64,000 nt of DNA, taken from NCBI RefSeq assembly GCF_000741165.1, contig NZ_JGYN01000017.1, positions 1-64,000 of the forward strand, in the 5' to 3' direction. The translations under genes were made by a program, and so were the position numbers. Below are positions 6,790-16,520 of this stretch, one piece after another. Within the stretch, counting starts at the first letter, position 1. Each line of letters starts with the position of its first letter. Source of the stretch: Bifidobacterium biavatii DSM 23969 (lineage in GTDB: Bacteria > Actinomycetota > Actinomycetes > Actinomycetales > Bifidobacteriaceae). Under the pieces are notes generated by a model. The model ran no database searches. It worked only from the letters and a program-made list of their open reading frames with translations, and had not been told where the DNA came from.

Positions 6790-7794
6790 TCACTCGGCCT
6801 TGGTGGAACCTTGCCCGGAAGCCGCGTCCAGAGCACGCATCTTGAGCACACTGGCGAGCGCCGCGCCGCCAATGGACAGCACGATCACCGCAAGCGAGAG
6901 CCACGTCGGCACTTCGGGAACCCACTCAATCGGCTGCCCGCCGTTAAGGAACGGCAGCGAGTTGCCGTGCAGCGCCTCCATGATGAGCTTGACGCCGATG
7001 AAGCCGAGCACGACGGACAGGCCGAGCGGCAGGTAGACGAGCTTGTCGAGCAGGGCGCCGAGCAGGAAGTAGAGCTGCTGGAGGCCGAGCAGGGCGAACA
7101 CGTTGGACGTGAACACGATGAACGGATCCTTGGTCAGGCCAAAGATCGCGGGGATCGAATCGAAGGCGAACATGACGTCGGTGGTGCCGATGGCAAGGAA
7201 GACGACGAGCATCGGGGTGAAGTACTTGACGCCGTTCTTGACGGTGCGCAGCTTTTCGCCGTCGTATTCGTCGGAGATCTTCATGATCTTGCGCAGGGCC
7301 TTGATGATGCCGTTCTCGTGGTATTCCTCATCGTCGTCGCCGCCGGTGACGAGCTTGAGCGCGGTGACGATCAGGAACGCGCCGAAGATGAAGAAGATCC
7401 AAGTGAAGCGTTCGATGAGCGCGGCGCCGATGAGGATGAAGATGCCGCGCAGGATGAGCGCGACGGTGATGCCGACGGACAGCACGTACTTCTGCAGCAC
7501 CTTCGGCACGGCGAAGTTGGACATGATGATGACGAACACGAACAAGTTGTCGACGCTCAGCGAGTATTCGGTGAGCCAGCCGGAGTAGAATTCGATGGCC
7601 GGTTTGGACCCTGCGACGGCCCACATGATGCCGCCGAAGATGAGCGCCGCGACGACGAAGAACGCGATGTGCTGCAGGCATTCCTTGGTGGAGGGCACGT
7701 GCGGCTTGCGGCCGATGACGAACAGGTCCACGACGAAGAACGCGGCCAGCACCACGAACGTGGCGATCATAAATGCAATGGGGGTTTCAGACAT
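6790..7794 (-). CDS. TerC family integral membrane protein
   Basis: A 334-aa protein with about eight to nine membrane segments. The TerC signature residues are present: DNLFVFVIIMSNF in an early helix and GTTDVMFAFDSIPA in a later one. The acidic residues within helices suggest metal-ion handling, and TerC homologues have been linked to manganese export or metal loading at the membrane. A loop with DDDEEYHENG lies in the middle. The ATG at 7794 is chosen by alignment of the first helix (TPIAFMIATFVVLAAFF); an ATG at 7806 is the alternative, and neither has a strong ribosome site. Confidence 0.88.
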   Translation of the reverse strand: MSETPIAFMIATFVVLAAFFVVDLFVIGRKPHVPSTKECLQHIAFFVVAALIFGGIMWAVAGSKPAIEFYSGWLTEYSLSVDNLFVFVIIMSNFAVPKVLQKYVLSVGITVALILRGIFILIGAALIERFTWIFFIFGAFLIVTALKLVTGGDDDEEYHENGIIKALRKIMKISDEYDGEKLRTVKNGVKYFTPMLVVFLAIGTTDVMFAFDSIPAIFGLTKDPFIVFTSNVFALLGLQQLYFLLGALLDKLVYLPLGLSVVLGFIGVKLIMEALHGNSLPFLNGGQPIEWVPEVPTWLSLAVIVLSIGGAALASVLKMRALDAASGQGSTKAE

Positions 7795-7834
7795 GCCTTC
7801 CAGCATATGTACAGGCGCTGACTCGCCCACGCAC

Positions 7835-8154
7835 GCTCACTTGTTCGCTTCCGCGTTATATGCGACGCTCGCGACGCTACCGCTGCTCGCGTCCCGCAAT
7901 CACGGACGCGCTACGCGCGACAACACATAGCTCACTGTCGCTCGCCCTCACCTACAAACGCCTCCGGCGTTTGCTTCACGGCTCGGCCACGGAAGCTCAC
8001 TTATTCGCTTCCGCAACACATGCGACGCTCGCGACGCTACCGCTGCTCGCGTCCTGCAAATACGGACGCGCTACGCGCGACAACACATAGCTCACTGTCG
8101 CTCGCCCTCACCTACAAACGCCTCCGGCGTTTGCTTCACGGCTCGGCCACGGAA
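7835..8154. repeat. Two tandem copies of a 160-bp repeat
   Basis: Copies at 7835-7994 and 7995-8154 are nearly identical; a third partial copy begins at 8155 and is the last codons and stop of uvrB (gctcacttattcgcttccg). Each unit contains a perfect hairpin (caaacgcc-tcc-ggcgtttg), the palindrome cgcgctacgcgcg and a repeat of gcgacgctc. No T-run follows the hairpins. The unit seems to have arisen by duplication from the 3' end of uvrB. Confidence 0.9.
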
Positions 8155-8156
8155 GC

Positions 8157-10271
8157 TCACTTATTCGCTTCCGTCATTCCTCTGAGTTCCTTTTTGAGGT
8201 CGCGTATCTCGTCGCGCAGGCGGGCGGCGAGCTCGAACTGGAGCTGTTCGGCGGCGGTGTGCATCTGCTCGCTCATCTGGCGGATCAGATCGGCGAGATC
8301 CTGCGCGGGCAGCCCGGCCTTGAGGATCTCCTCGTGGCGCTTGTCCGCCTCCTCCTTGCCGATGGCGGGCACGCCCAGATGCGAGTTGCCGGCCTTGTTC
8401 GCGTTGCGGTAACCGCCGGCGAGCAGGGTCTGGGTGTCCACGTCCTCTTTGGCGAGCATGTCGTTGACGTCGCTGATCTTTTTGATCAGCGGCTTGGGGT
8501 CGATATGGTGCTCCTTGTTGTAGGCGATCTGCTTGGCGCGGCGGCGTTCGGTCTCGTCGATGGCCTTGTGCATCGCGTCGGTGGTTTCGTCGGCGTACAT
8601 GATGACGGTGCCGGACACGTTTCTGGCCGCGCGGCCGATGGTCTGGATGAGCGAGCGGTACGAGCGCAGGAAGCCTTCCTTGTCGGCGTCGAGGATGGCC
8701 ACGAGCGAGACTTCGGGCAGGTCGAGGCCCTCGCGCAGCAGGTTGATGCCGACGATCACGTCGATCTTGCCTTCGCGCAGCTCTCGCAGCAGTTCGACGC
8801 GGCGCAGCGTGTCCACGTCGGAGTGCAAGTATTCGACCTTGATGCCCCGTTCGATCAGATAATCGGTCAGGTCCTCGGCCATCTTCTTGGTGAGCGTAGT
8901 GACGAGCGTACGCTCGTTCTTGGCCACGCGATCCTTGATTTCGGCGAGCAGGTCGTCGATCTGCCCCTTGGTGGGGCGCACTTCGACCTTCGGGTCCAGC
9001 AGGCCGGTCGGGCGGATGATCTGCTCGACCACCCCGTCGGACAGTCCCAGCTCATAGTCGCCGGGGGTTGCAGACAGGTAGACGGTCTGGCCGACGCGTT
9101 CGAGGAACTCCGGCCATTTGAGCGGCCGGTTGTCCATCGCGGACGGCAGGCGGAAGCCGAAGTCGACGAGCGTGCGCTTGCGCGCGGCGTCGCCTTCGTA
9201 CATCGCGCCGATCTGCGGCACGGTCACGTGAGATTCGTCGATGACGAGCAGGAAGTCGTCGGGGAAAAAGTCGAGCAGCGTGTGCGGCGGCGTGCCGGGC
9301 GCGCGCCCGTCGAAGTGCCGCGAATAGTTCTCCACGCCGGAGCACACGCCCACCTGCGAAAGCATTTCCAGATCATAGGTGGTGCGCATGGTCAGACGCT
9401 GCGCCTCGAGCTCCTTGCCCTGCTTGCGCAGTTCGGCGGTGCGCTTGTCAAGCTCTTGCTGGATGGTTTTGAGCGCGCGTTCCATGCGCTCGGGGCCGGC
9501 CACATAGTGCGAGGCGGGGAAGATGTGCACTTCCGTCTCGTGGTCGATCACGTCGCCGGTGAGCGGGTGGAGCGTGGAAATGCGGTCGATTTCGTCGCCG
9601 AAGAATTCGATGCGGATCGCGAGCTCCTCGTAGACGGGGATGATTTCAACCGTGTCGCCGCGCACGCGGAACGTGCCGCGCGTGAACGCGATGTCGTTGC
9701 GCTTGTACTGCATGGCGACGAACTGGCGCAGCAGGTCGTCGCGGTTGATCTCCTGCCCCTCCTTGAGGAAGAGCATGCGGCCCGCGTATTCCTCGGGCGT
9801 GCCGAGGCCGTAGATGCACGAGACGGTGGCGACGACCACGCAGTCGCGCCGGGTGAGCAGGTTCGCGGTGGCGGCGTGGCGCAGGCGCTCCACGTCGTCG
9901 TTGATGTTGGAGTCCTTTTCGATATAGGTGTCGGTTTGCGGGATGTACGCCTCGGGTTGGTAGTAGTCGTAGTAGCTCACGAAGTAGCTGACCGCGTTGT
10001 CGGGCATGAGTTCGCGGAATTCGGCGCACAGTTGCGCGGCGAGCGTCTTGTTCGGTTCGATGATGAGCGTGGGCCGTTGGAGCCGTTCGATCAGCCACGC
10101 GGTGGTGGCGGTCTTGCCGGTGCCGGTGGCGCCCATGAGCACGACGTCGTTCTCGCCGTTTTCGATGCGCCGGGCCAGTTCGTCGATGGCCTGCGGCTGG
10201 TCGCCGGACGGCTGGTACGGCGATTTGACGACGAACGGCTTGTTCGACCGCTGGATGTTGAAGCCCATCAT
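8157..10271 (-). CDS. uvrB: Excinuclease ABC subunit B
   Basis: A 704-aa UvrB, the damage-verifying helicase-like subunit of nucleotide excision repair. Visible are Walker A (MGATGTGKT), the beta-hairpin region ([12 protein letters not shown]), the DEAD-like DESH box, the C-terminal helicase motifs ([22 protein letters not shown]) and the UvrC-binding UVR domain near the C-terminus ([14 protein letters not shown]). AAAGGGG precedes the tandem ATGs at 10271 and 10268. Its last codons form the edge of the 160-bp repeat array. Confidence 0.97.
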   Translation of the reverse strand: MMGFNIQRSNKPFVVKSPYQPSGDQPQAIDELARRIENGENDVVLMGATGTGKTATTAWLIERLQRPTLIIEPNKTLAAQLCAEFRELMPDNAVSYFVSYYDYYQPEAYIPQTDTYIEKDSNINDDVERLRHAATANLLTRRDCVVVATVSCIYGLGTPEEYAGRMLFLKEGQEINRDDLLRQFVAMQYKRNDIAFTRGTFRVRGDTVEIIPVYEELAIRIEFFGDEIDRISTLHPLTGDVIDHETEVHIFPASHYVAGPERMERALKTIQQELDKRTAELRKQGKELEAQRLTMRTTYDLEMLSQVGVCSGVENYSRHFDGRAPGTPPHTLLDFFPDDFLLVIDESHVTVPQIGAMYEGDAARKRTLVDFGFRLPSAMDNRPLKWPEFLERVGQTVYLSATPGDYELGLSDGVVEQIIRPTGLLDPKVEVRPTKGQIDDLLAEIKDRVAKNERTLVTTLTKKMAEDLTDYLIERGIKVEYLHSDVDTLRRVELLRELREGKIDVIVGINLLREGLDLPEVSLVAILDADKEGFLRSYRSLIQTIGRAARNVSGTVIMYADETTDAMHKAIDETERRRAKQIAYNKEHHIDPKPLIKKISDVNDMLAKEDVDTQTLLAGGYRNANKAGNSHLGVPAIGKEEADKRHEEILKAGLPAQDLADLIRQMSEQMHTAAEQLQFELAARLRDEIRDLKKELRGMTEANK

Positions 10272-10286
10272 TGCCCCTTTCGGCGT

Positions 10287-10919
10287 TTATTCCCGACCGG
10301 TCCAATCCGCATACAGTCTATCAACAACATCGAACATTTGTTCTATGGGTTGTGTCGAATCGATGACGGTATCGGCGATTTCTCGGCGCGTCGCCTCGGC
10401 GCTTTGATGCCGGATGCGCCCCTCGGCCTGCTCGCGGCTCATGCCCCGCTCCCCCATCATGCGCGCAATGCGCACCGGCTCCGGCGCCTCGACCGTGACG
10501 ATATGGTCGAAGCAGAACGGGATCGTGCCGATCACTTCAGCCAACAACGGCACGTCGTGCACGACGACGAGCCGCACGTCATCATCAACGACGCGCGTAA
10601 CGGCTTCACGGTCAAGCCGCGCCGCTTCGGCATAGATGAGCGGATGCTCGATCGTGTCGAGCCGTTCGCGCGCACCGTCCGGCGCATTCGGCCCGAACAC
10701 GTGGTCGGCCATCCACACCCGATCCAGCCCGCCGTCATGGCCGATCGCGGCCGGACCGAACTCGTCGACGATCCGGCTCAGCCCGACGCTGCCGGGCGCC
10801 ACGACGCGACGGGCCAGTAGATCGTAGTCGATCACGGTCGCGCCAAGCTCCGCCAGCCGGCGCGACACCGTGCTTTTGCCCGCGGCGATGCCGCCCGTCA
10901 ATCCGATGCGAGTAAACAC
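10287..10919 (-). CDS. coaE: Dephospho-CoA kinase
   Basis: A 210-aa enzyme for the last step of coenzyme A synthesis, phosphorylating dephospho-CoA with ATP. The P-loop GGIAAGKST is at residues 9-17, followed by DYDLLARRVV, HPLIY and the RIRHQ/ARR-like lid region. It precedes uvrB in the same direction with a 15-bp gap, so co-transcription is likely. A run of 17 C residues lies about 57 bases upstream of the ATG. Confidence 0.95.
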   Translation of the reverse strand: MFTRIGLTGGIAAGKSTVSRRLAELGATVIDYDLLARRVVAPGSVGLSRIVDEFGPAAIGHDGGLDRVWMADHVFGPNAPDGARERLDTIEHPLIYAEAARLDREAVTRVVDDDVRLVVVHDVPLLAEVIGTIPFCFDHIVTVEAPEPVRIARMMGERGMSREQAEGRIRHQSAEATRREIADTVIDSTQPIEQMFDVVDRLYADWTGRE

Positions 10920-10975
10920 GCCGCCCCTTTCGTCGCACGTTCGTCGCGTTCCAGCTTACCCACAACGCGCCGGAG

Positions 10976-10992
10976 CCCCCCCCCCCCCCCCC
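10976..10992. repeat. Homopolymeric tract of 17 cytosines
   Basis: Seventeen consecutive C residues (G on the coding strand) in the 88-bp gap between the histidine kinase stop (11008) and the coaE start (10919). Tracts of this length are prone to slippage. Here it could change promoter spacing for coaE, but not a reading frame. Assembly length may be inexact. Confidence 0.95.
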
Positions 10993-11007
10993 AACGCCGC
11001 GCACGGG

Positions 11008-12306
11008 CTATGGCTGCAACACTGCGGCCGGTGGCGAGGCGGCGCGCCACGGTATGTCGGCGGACACGAACCATGACCCGTCCATCACGCTGTGCCGCAG
11101 GGAGCCGCCGAGCCGGGCGATTATCGCGGCATGCGCACGCAGGCCCGTGCCGCCGGACCACGACCGCCCGCCGTCGCCGATTTCGTTGGTTTGCGTGACA
11201 TGCACCGCATCGCGCCCCACTCGAATCTCCATATACCACTCGCCGCCGGGACGCTTGCCGTGGCGGACGATGTTCGACAGCAGCTCTTCCGCCAGCGACG
11301 CCGCTTCGATCGCCCCGGCCGAACGCAGTAGTCCGTCCGGCACCATGCCGTCGATGCGCGCGGCGCCACGGAAGCCGAGTGAATCGAGCATGCCGCTCCC
11401 CCGGTCGACGACCGACCGCAGCGACGCCGCGTCACGATCCAGACTCGCCGCATCGTCGTTCCGCCGGCCATGAACGTCCGCGGAATCAGCCGACCCGGCT
11501 CCGGAACCGTGTCCGGCGTCACGTCCGTCGTCACGCATCATGCGAATGATGCGATGCACGTCGTCAAGACCGTGCATGGCCTGCCCGCGTATGTCGGCGA
11601 GCGCCGCGTCAGCGTCATCCGCGCATTCCGCCCGCAGGGCAATGTAGGAGAGCGCGCCGCTGAGCGAATCGTGGATGCGACGCGACAGTTCGAACTGTTG
11701 GCGGAGCCGTTCGGTTTCCGCCTGCCGGGCGCGCAGCGCGGACACCTCGCGTTCCGCGCGCAGTGCGCGTTCCTTCGTGCGCAGCGCGTAGGCGACGAAC
11801 AGCGGAATCGCGTACATGACCGACTGGTTGGTCAGCATCGCCACGCCGCCCCCGCCGGCAGCGCGCATCGCCTCGAACGAGCTGCCGGCCACGGCCAGCG
11901 CATAGCAGCCCCATCGCCACCGCCGGCCGGACGTGACGGCCGCATTGAACACGGCGGCCATCACGCTTAAGTGAAACATGCCGGCGTTCAGCCACGGCGC
12001 GGCCGCCGTCAGCGCAAACAGCAGGCATACCGCCAGTGATCCGATCCTTGGCGACGCGGCCGAACCGAGCAGCGCGACCGTCATCGCGGTGCACAGCCAC
12101 CATGGCACCGCATCGGCGCCGTAGACCGCCATGCCGGCGGGCCATTCCGCCACGACGAACACCGCCGCGGCCACGCACAGCAGCGCCGGTATCGGGCGGG
12201 TCAGACAAGCCGGCGATTGCCGTTTTACGTCGCGCAGCCATTCGGACCATCGGCGCCGCATGCGCCGCAGCCCGGCATTGCTCACACCGTTTTGATCTGC
12301 ATCCAT
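11008..12306 (-). CDS. Sensor histidine kinase, NarL-system type
   Basis: A 432-aa membrane kinase. The N-terminal half holds about five to six helices (for example LLCVAAAVFVVAEWPAG). Then come a short coiled coil, a HisKA_3 dimerisation helix with the phospho-acceptor His (SRRIHDSLSGALSYIALRAE) and an ATPase domain with N box EELLSNIVRHG and glycine box GGTGLRAHAA. It overlaps the 3' end of its response regulator gene. Starts possible are ATG 12306 or a GTG at 12285 that makes a GTGA overlap. The pair is divergent from an ABC exporter at 13100, which may be its target. The linker before the ATPase domain is long and low in complexity. Confidence 0.85.
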   Translation of the reverse strand: MDADQNGVSNAGLRRMRRRWSEWLRDVKRQSPACLTRPIPALLCVAAAVFVVAEWPAGMAVYGADAVPWWLCTAMTVALLGSAASPRIGSLAVCLLFALTAAAPWLNAGMFHLSVMAAVFNAAVTSGRRWRWGCYALAVAGSSFEAMRAAGGGGVAMLTNQSVMYAIPLFVAYALRTKERALRAEREVSALRARQAETERLRQQFELSRRIHDSLSGALSYIALRAECADDADAALADIRGQAMHGLDDVHRIIRMMRDDGRDAGHGSGAGSADSADVHGRRNDDAASLDRDAASLRSVVDRGSGMLDSLGFRGAARIDGMVPDGLLRSAGAIEAASLAEELLSNIVRHGKRPGGEWYMEIRVGRDAVHVTQTNEIGDGGRSWSGGTGLRAHAAIIARLGGSLRHSVMDGSWFVSADIPWRAASPPAAVLQP

Positions 12307-12956
12307 CGCACCGCTGCCTGACTGAGGTTCGAGGCGTCCAGTTTCTTCTTGGCATGGGCCACATGGGTGCGCACCGTCGCCGAGGCGATGCCCAGCAGGC
12401 CGGCGATCTGCTCCGACGTGTATCCGCCGATACACAGGTCCATGACCGTGGCTTCCTGAAACGACAATGGGCCGTAATGCGGGCCGTTCCCCGATGACAG
12501 TCGGCCGTACGCCGCGGCCGGCGCGTCGAACCGGACGGATCCGACCGGCGCCATCACGCCACCGTTCGCGACCAGTTCGACGGCCTGTTCGATGGCGGTC
12601 AGATCCGATTTGCCGACCAGGCACTGCGCCCCGGCCTCGGCGGCCGCGGCGAGATACGTTCCCGGTTCGAACGAGGTGATCGCGAGGATCGGCATGGTGG
12701 CGTTGCGTGAGCGGATCACGGCGCATGCCTGCACGCCGCCGATGCCTTCGAGCGACATGTCCATGATGAGCAGGTCCGGGCAGTCGTCGCCTCTGCCGCA
12801 GCGCCCGATGGCCTGCTCCCCCTGCGCGGCGCACCAGATCACGCGATAGCCGGGCACGTTCCGTTCGATGACCTGGCGCAGGAACGCGCGCGTCATCGCA
12901 TCGTTGTCGACGATGCCGATGCGCCGCCCCGGCGCCGCTTCGATTCCGCGCCCCAT
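12282..12956 (-). CDS. NarL/FixJ family response regulator
   Basis: A 224-aa regulator with a receiver domain (acidic pocket IGIVDNDA, phospho-acceptor Asp in LLIMDMSLEGI, conserved Lys in CLVGKSD) and a C-terminal LuxR-type helix-turn-helix (TSEQIAGLLGIASATVRTHV). GGGAGG seven bases before the ATG at 12956 fixes the start. It is coupled to the downstream kinase and divergent from an ABC transporter gene 144 bp away, which suggests control of that gene. Confidence 0.9.
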   Translation of the reverse strand: MGRGIEAAPGRRIGIVDNDAMTRAFLRQVIERNVPGYRVIWCAAQGEQAIGRCGRGDDCPDLLIMDMSLEGIGGVQACAVIRSRNATMPILAITSFEPGTYLAAAAEAGAQCLVGKSDLTAIEQAVELVANGGVMAPVGSVRFDAPAAAYGRLSSGNGPHYGPLSFQEATVMDLCIGGYTSEQIAGLLGIASATVRTHVAHAKKKLDASNLSQAAVRWMQIKTV

Positions 12957-13099
12957 AGGTTCGCCTCCCGTCATCAACAAATGATTATGATACTGCGACC
13001 GTTCCGGGAGTGTCCTCCCGATAGTCGCGAGCATGAGGAGAAACATACCAAGCATCCGCATCCGCAATGTGATGACAGACGTATCGCAAGGAGCATCTC

Positions 13100-14740
13100 A
13101 TGACCATGACGAAACACGCACCATCGAAGACGCGGGAACGGTCGACGTCGCCGCGCCGCACTCGACCGGCACTGCTGATTGCGCTGTTCGCATTGTTGAC
13201 GGCGGTCGGCGGGTTCGACGGCGTGGTGCTCGCGCAGGCGATCTCCACGCTGCCCCGGTTCGCCGCGGACTCGTCCGTCCGATCCATGGTCATGTTCGGC
13301 GCAGGCTATCTGCTGGCGTTCTGCGGGATCTGGTCGTGCGAGCAGCTGGCGGTCATGGTGGAGAACGTGATCGTCCGTGATCTGCTGATCGACCGCAAGC
13401 GGCGCTACATCGAGGCGAAGCTGCGGTACGTGTCCCCGGACAAGGCGTCGCAGGTCGTCTCGAACATCAACAACGATTTCGCGCTGTACCGGGACAACTA
13501 TCTCAAGGCCGTGTTCACGGTGGCCGTGGACCTGACCATGGGCACGGTTTCCATGGCATATATGCTGTGGCTCAACGCGCCGCTGGCCGTACTGTTCATC
13601 CTGTTCTCGCTGCTGCCGATGGCCGCGCCGAAACTGTTCGCGTCCGCGCTGCGCAAAGCGAGCGAGGCCTGGTCCGAAGACGCCGAACGGTTCAACCAGT
13701 CGCTGTCCGACGCGTTCGATGCGCGGCACGGCCTGTACACGAACGGCGCGTTCTCCACGGTGCTCGCCTATGTGGAACGCCGGCTGCGCAGGTCGGAGTC
13801 GTCGATGTGCACGATGAGCAATCGGCAGGGACTGGCCGGCGTCGCGATGGTGGTGCTGTCGGCGTTGGCGTATCTGGTGCCGATCACGATCGGCCTGCTG
13901 ATGATGCATGCCGGATGGCCGATCACCGGCGCCTCGCTGGTCGCCATGTTCATGGCGAGCGACCGCGTGTCGGGCCCGTTCCGCGCCGCGGCGGAACACT
14001 GCAACGAGATCGCCACCACGAAGACGATCCGCGAGCGGATCCGTCGTGCGCTGCACGGCGAAACGCCGAACGCGCCCGCAGTGACGCGTGTGGAACTGCA
14101 CGCCAACGACACTGACGGCTGGGCCGCCGTCGCGTTCGACGTGCCGGCCGTGCGCCACGGCAAGACGACACTACTGCCCGCACAGCGCATCGATGCACGG
14201 ACCGGAGAGAAGATCGCGCTGACGGGACCGTCCGGCGTCGGCAAATCCTCGCTGCTCGACACGATCCAAGGCTACGTGGACGGGCGCGACATCAGCATCG
14301 ACGACGATCTGTCCCGTCAGGTGGGATTCATCGAACAGCGTCCGTTCGTCTTCGACGACGACGTGCGATTCAATCTCACGCTCGGCGAACCGTTCGACGA
14401 CAAGCGGCTGCTCGACGCGCTCGACAAAGTGGGCCTCGCCGGCGAACTCGGCGACGATCCGCTGTCCCACGAGTGCGGAGAGCACGGCTCGAAGCTGTCC
14501 GGCGGGCAGATCCAGCGTCTTGAAATAGCGCGCGCCCTGCTGCGCGGCAAAAACATTCTGCTTGCGGACGAGCCGACCGCCTCCCTCGATCCGGGCAACG
14601 CCGAACGTATCGTCGCACTGCTGCTGTCGCTGCCGGTCACGCTGATCATGGCCACGCACGACGAGCGGTGCACGGACCGATTCGACCGCGTGCTCGAGAT
14701 CACGGCCGATCATCGGCTGGTCGTGCGTCACGCACGCTGA
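13100..14740 (+). CDS. ABC exporter, fused permease and ATPase
   Basis: A 546-aa half-transporter of the exporter type. Residues 20-300 hold about six membrane helices. Residues 340-546 hold the ATPase with Walker A GPSGVGKSS, signature LSGGQIQRLEIARA, Walker B ILLADEPT and switch His MATHDERC. AAGGAG lies six bases before the ATG. The substrate is unknown; peptide or drug export is typical of the family. It is transcribed away from the two-component system at 11008-12956, an arrangement often seen for detoxification modules. It ends at a strong terminator. Confidence 0.88.
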   Translation: MTMTKHAPSKTRERSTSPRRTRPALLIALFALLTAVGGFDGVVLAQAISTLPRFAADSSVRSMVMFGAGYLLAFCGIWSCEQLAVMVENVIVRDLLIDRKRRYIEAKLRYVSPDKASQVVSNINNDFALYRDNYLKAVFTVAVDLTMGTVSMAYMLWLNAPLAVLFILFSLLPMAAPKLFASALRKASEAWSEDAERFNQSLSDAFDARHGLYTNGAFSTVLAYVERRLRRSESSMCTMSNRQGLAGVAMVVLSALAYLVPITIGLLMMHAGWPITGASLVAMFMASDRVSGPFRAAAEHCNEIATTKTIRERIRRALHGETPNAPAVTRVELHANDTDGWAAVAFDVPAVRHGKTTLLPAQRIDARTGEKIALTGPSGVGKSSLLDTIQGYVDGRDISIDDDLSRQVGFIEQRPFVFDDDVRFNLTLGEPFDDKRLLDALDKVGLAGELGDDPLSHECGEHGSKLSGGQIQRLEIARALLRGKNILLADEPTASLDPGNAERIVALLLSLPVTLIMATHDERCTDRFDRVLEITADHRLVVRHAR

Positions 14741-14821
14741 CGGATGCTCATCGGGCATGTCCGTTCGTCGTCGAGCATGACGACCATCGGACGCGACGAC
14801 GAACGGGCATGAAACACAAAA

Positions 14822-14850
14822 AGCCCGCCAACCATTGCGGTTGGCGGGCT
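14822..14850. terminator. Bidirectional terminator between ABC exporter and rpsA
   Basis: agcccgccaacc pairs with ggttggcgggct across a five-base loop, with aaaa on the left and ttt on the right side. It sits between two convergent genes. Confidence 0.85.
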
Positions 14851-14884
14851 TTCCGCTATTCGCTATACGGCGAATTCAGCAAAC

Positions 14885-16366
14885 TCACTTGCCGAGCAGC
14901 TGGTCGCGCAGGGCGGCAAGCTGATCGGAGTCGGCGAGGGTGCCGTTGGAGGTGGACTCGGAAGAGTAGTTGGAGGAAACTTCCTCGCGCTCGCGCTTCT
15001 CTTCCTTCGGAGCCTGGCCATCCTCGGCGGCCGAGGCGGCGGCGTTCTCCAGCTCCTTGGCGACGAACGCCTTGTGCTGCTCCCACAGGTCGTGGGCGGC
15101 AGCGTACTGGGCTTCCCACTCCTCGCGCTGCTTCTCGAAGCCCGAGATCCACTCGTTGGTGTTCGGGTCGAAGCCCTCCGGGTACTTGTAGTTGCCTTCC
15201 TCGTCGTACTCGGCCGGCATGCCGTACAGCGCCGGATCGAAGTCCTCGGAGTTCGGGTCGACGGAGTCGTTGGCCTGCTTGAGGGACAGGGAGATGCGGC
15301 GACGATCGAGATCGACGTCGATGACCTTGACGAACACCTCTTCGCCCGGCTTGACGACGGTCTCCGGGTTCTCCACGTGGCGGTTGGCCAGCTCGGAGAT
15401 GTGCACGAGACCCTCGATGCCGTCCTCGACGGAGATGAACACGCCGAACTGGACGATCTTGGTGACCTTGCCCTTGACGATCTGGCCGGGGACGTGGGTG
15501 CGGGCGAAGCGCTGCCACGGATCCTCCTGAGTCGCCTTCAGGGACAGGGAGATACGCTCGCGGTCGAGATCGACGTCGAGCACCTCGACGGTGACCTTGT
15601 CGCCGACCTTGACAACCTCGGACGGGTGGTCGATGTGCTTCCAGGACAGCTCGGAGACGTGGATCAGGCCGTCAACGCCACCGAGATCGACGAACGCGCC
15701 GAAGTTGACGATGGAGGACACGACACCCTCACGGATCTGGCCCTTCTTGAGCTGCGAGAGGAAGGTCTCGCGCACTTCGGACTGGGTCTCCTCGAGGTAC
15801 TGGCGGCGGGACAGGACCACGTTGTTGCGGTTCTTGTCGAGCTCCAGGATCTTGGCCTTGATCTTCTGGCCGATGTACGGGGAGAGATCACGGACGCGGC
15901 GCATTTCGACCAGCGACGCCGGCAGGAAGCCGCGCAGGCCGATGTCCACGATGAGGCCGCCCTTGACGGCTTCGATGACGGTGCCCTCAACAACGCCGTC
16001 AGCTTCCTTGATCTTCTCGATGTCGCCCCAGGCGCGCTCGTACTGGGCACGCTTCTTGGACAGGATCAGACGGCCTTCCTTGTCTTCCTTGGTGACGACA
16101 AGAGCCTCGATCGGATCGCCGACCTCGACGACCTCGTCCGGATCGACGTCCTTCTTGATGGAAAGTTCGCGGGAGGGGATCACACCCTCGGTCTTGTAGC
16201 CGATGTCGACCAGGACCTCGTCGTGATCGACCTTGACGACGGTACCCTCGACCAGATCACCATCATCGAAGTTCTTGATGGTGGAATCGACTGCCTTGAT
16301 GAAGTCCTCTTCGGTGCCGATGTCGTTGATGGCGACCTTGGCGACTTCGTTATTGTTCTCTGCCAT
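14885..16366 (-). CDS. rpsA: 30S ribosomal protein S1
   Basis: A 493-aa RNA-binding ribosomal protein with four S1 repeats, starting near residues 38 (VEGTVVKVDHDEVLVDIG), 125 (VEGTVIEAVKGGLIVDIG), 212 (REGVVSSIVNFGAFVDLG) and 297 (VKGKVTKIVQFGVFISVE). Four repeats is the actinobacterial form. The C-terminal 100 residues are acidic and low in complexity. The upstream region contains a 17-bp inverted repeat around a conserved 40-bp core (16521-16608). Confidence 0.97.
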   Translation of the reverse strand: MAENNNEVAKVAINDIGTEEDFIKAVDSTIKNFDDGDLVEGTVVKVDHDEVLVDIGYKTEGVIPSRELSIKKDVDPDEVVEVGDPIEALVVTKEDKEGRLILSKKRAQYERAWGDIEKIKEADGVVEGTVIEAVKGGLIVDIGLRGFLPASLVEMRRVRDLSPYIGQKIKAKILELDKNRNNVVLSRRQYLEETQSEVRETFLSQLKKGQIREGVVSSIVNFGAFVDLGGVDGLIHVSELSWKHIDHPSEVVKVGDKVTVEVLDVDLDRERISLSLKATQEDPWQRFARTHVPGQIVKGKVTKIVQFGVFISVEDGIEGLVHISELANRHVENPETVVKPGEEVFVKVIDVDLDRRRISLSLKQANDSVDPNSEDFDPALYGMPAEYDEEGNYKYPEGFDPNTNEWISGFEKQREEWEAQYAAAHDLWEQHKAFVAKELENAAASAAEDGQAPKEEKREREEVSSNYSSESTSNGTLADSDQLAALRDQLLGK

Positions 16367-16520
16367 TAATGTGGTTTCTTAATAACTAGTAGATGGATAA
16401 TATCGTTCTTCAGTTATCCGCGCGCGCTTCCGCACACGCAAGTCTCAACCATACCGCCAGCCCTGCACATATATTTCGGGCGTGTCGCGAATGTTCCGTT
16501 TTTTGCTTCCGGCACTGGCC
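16367..16520. promoter_or_regulatory. rpsA upstream region
   Basis: About 150 bases before the rpsA start, with AT-rich patches (ttaataactagtagatggataatatcg near 16379-16405). On the minus strand a tattat-like -10 is possible near 16401. No riboswitch or S1 autoregulatory structure could be recognised by eye. Confidence 0.35.

Noticed and set aside
7960..8140. Terminator hairpins caaacgcctccggcgtttg for uvrB
   Set aside because: Perfect short hairpins but no T-run in either direction; described as parts of the repeat unit instead.
7835..8154. CRISPR array
   Set aside because: Only two directly adjoining 160-bp units without spacers; a tandem duplication.
8259..10820. 853-codon plus-strand frame opposite uvrB and coaE
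   Set aside because: Spans two well-supported minus-strand genes; antisense artefact of GC-rich codon use.
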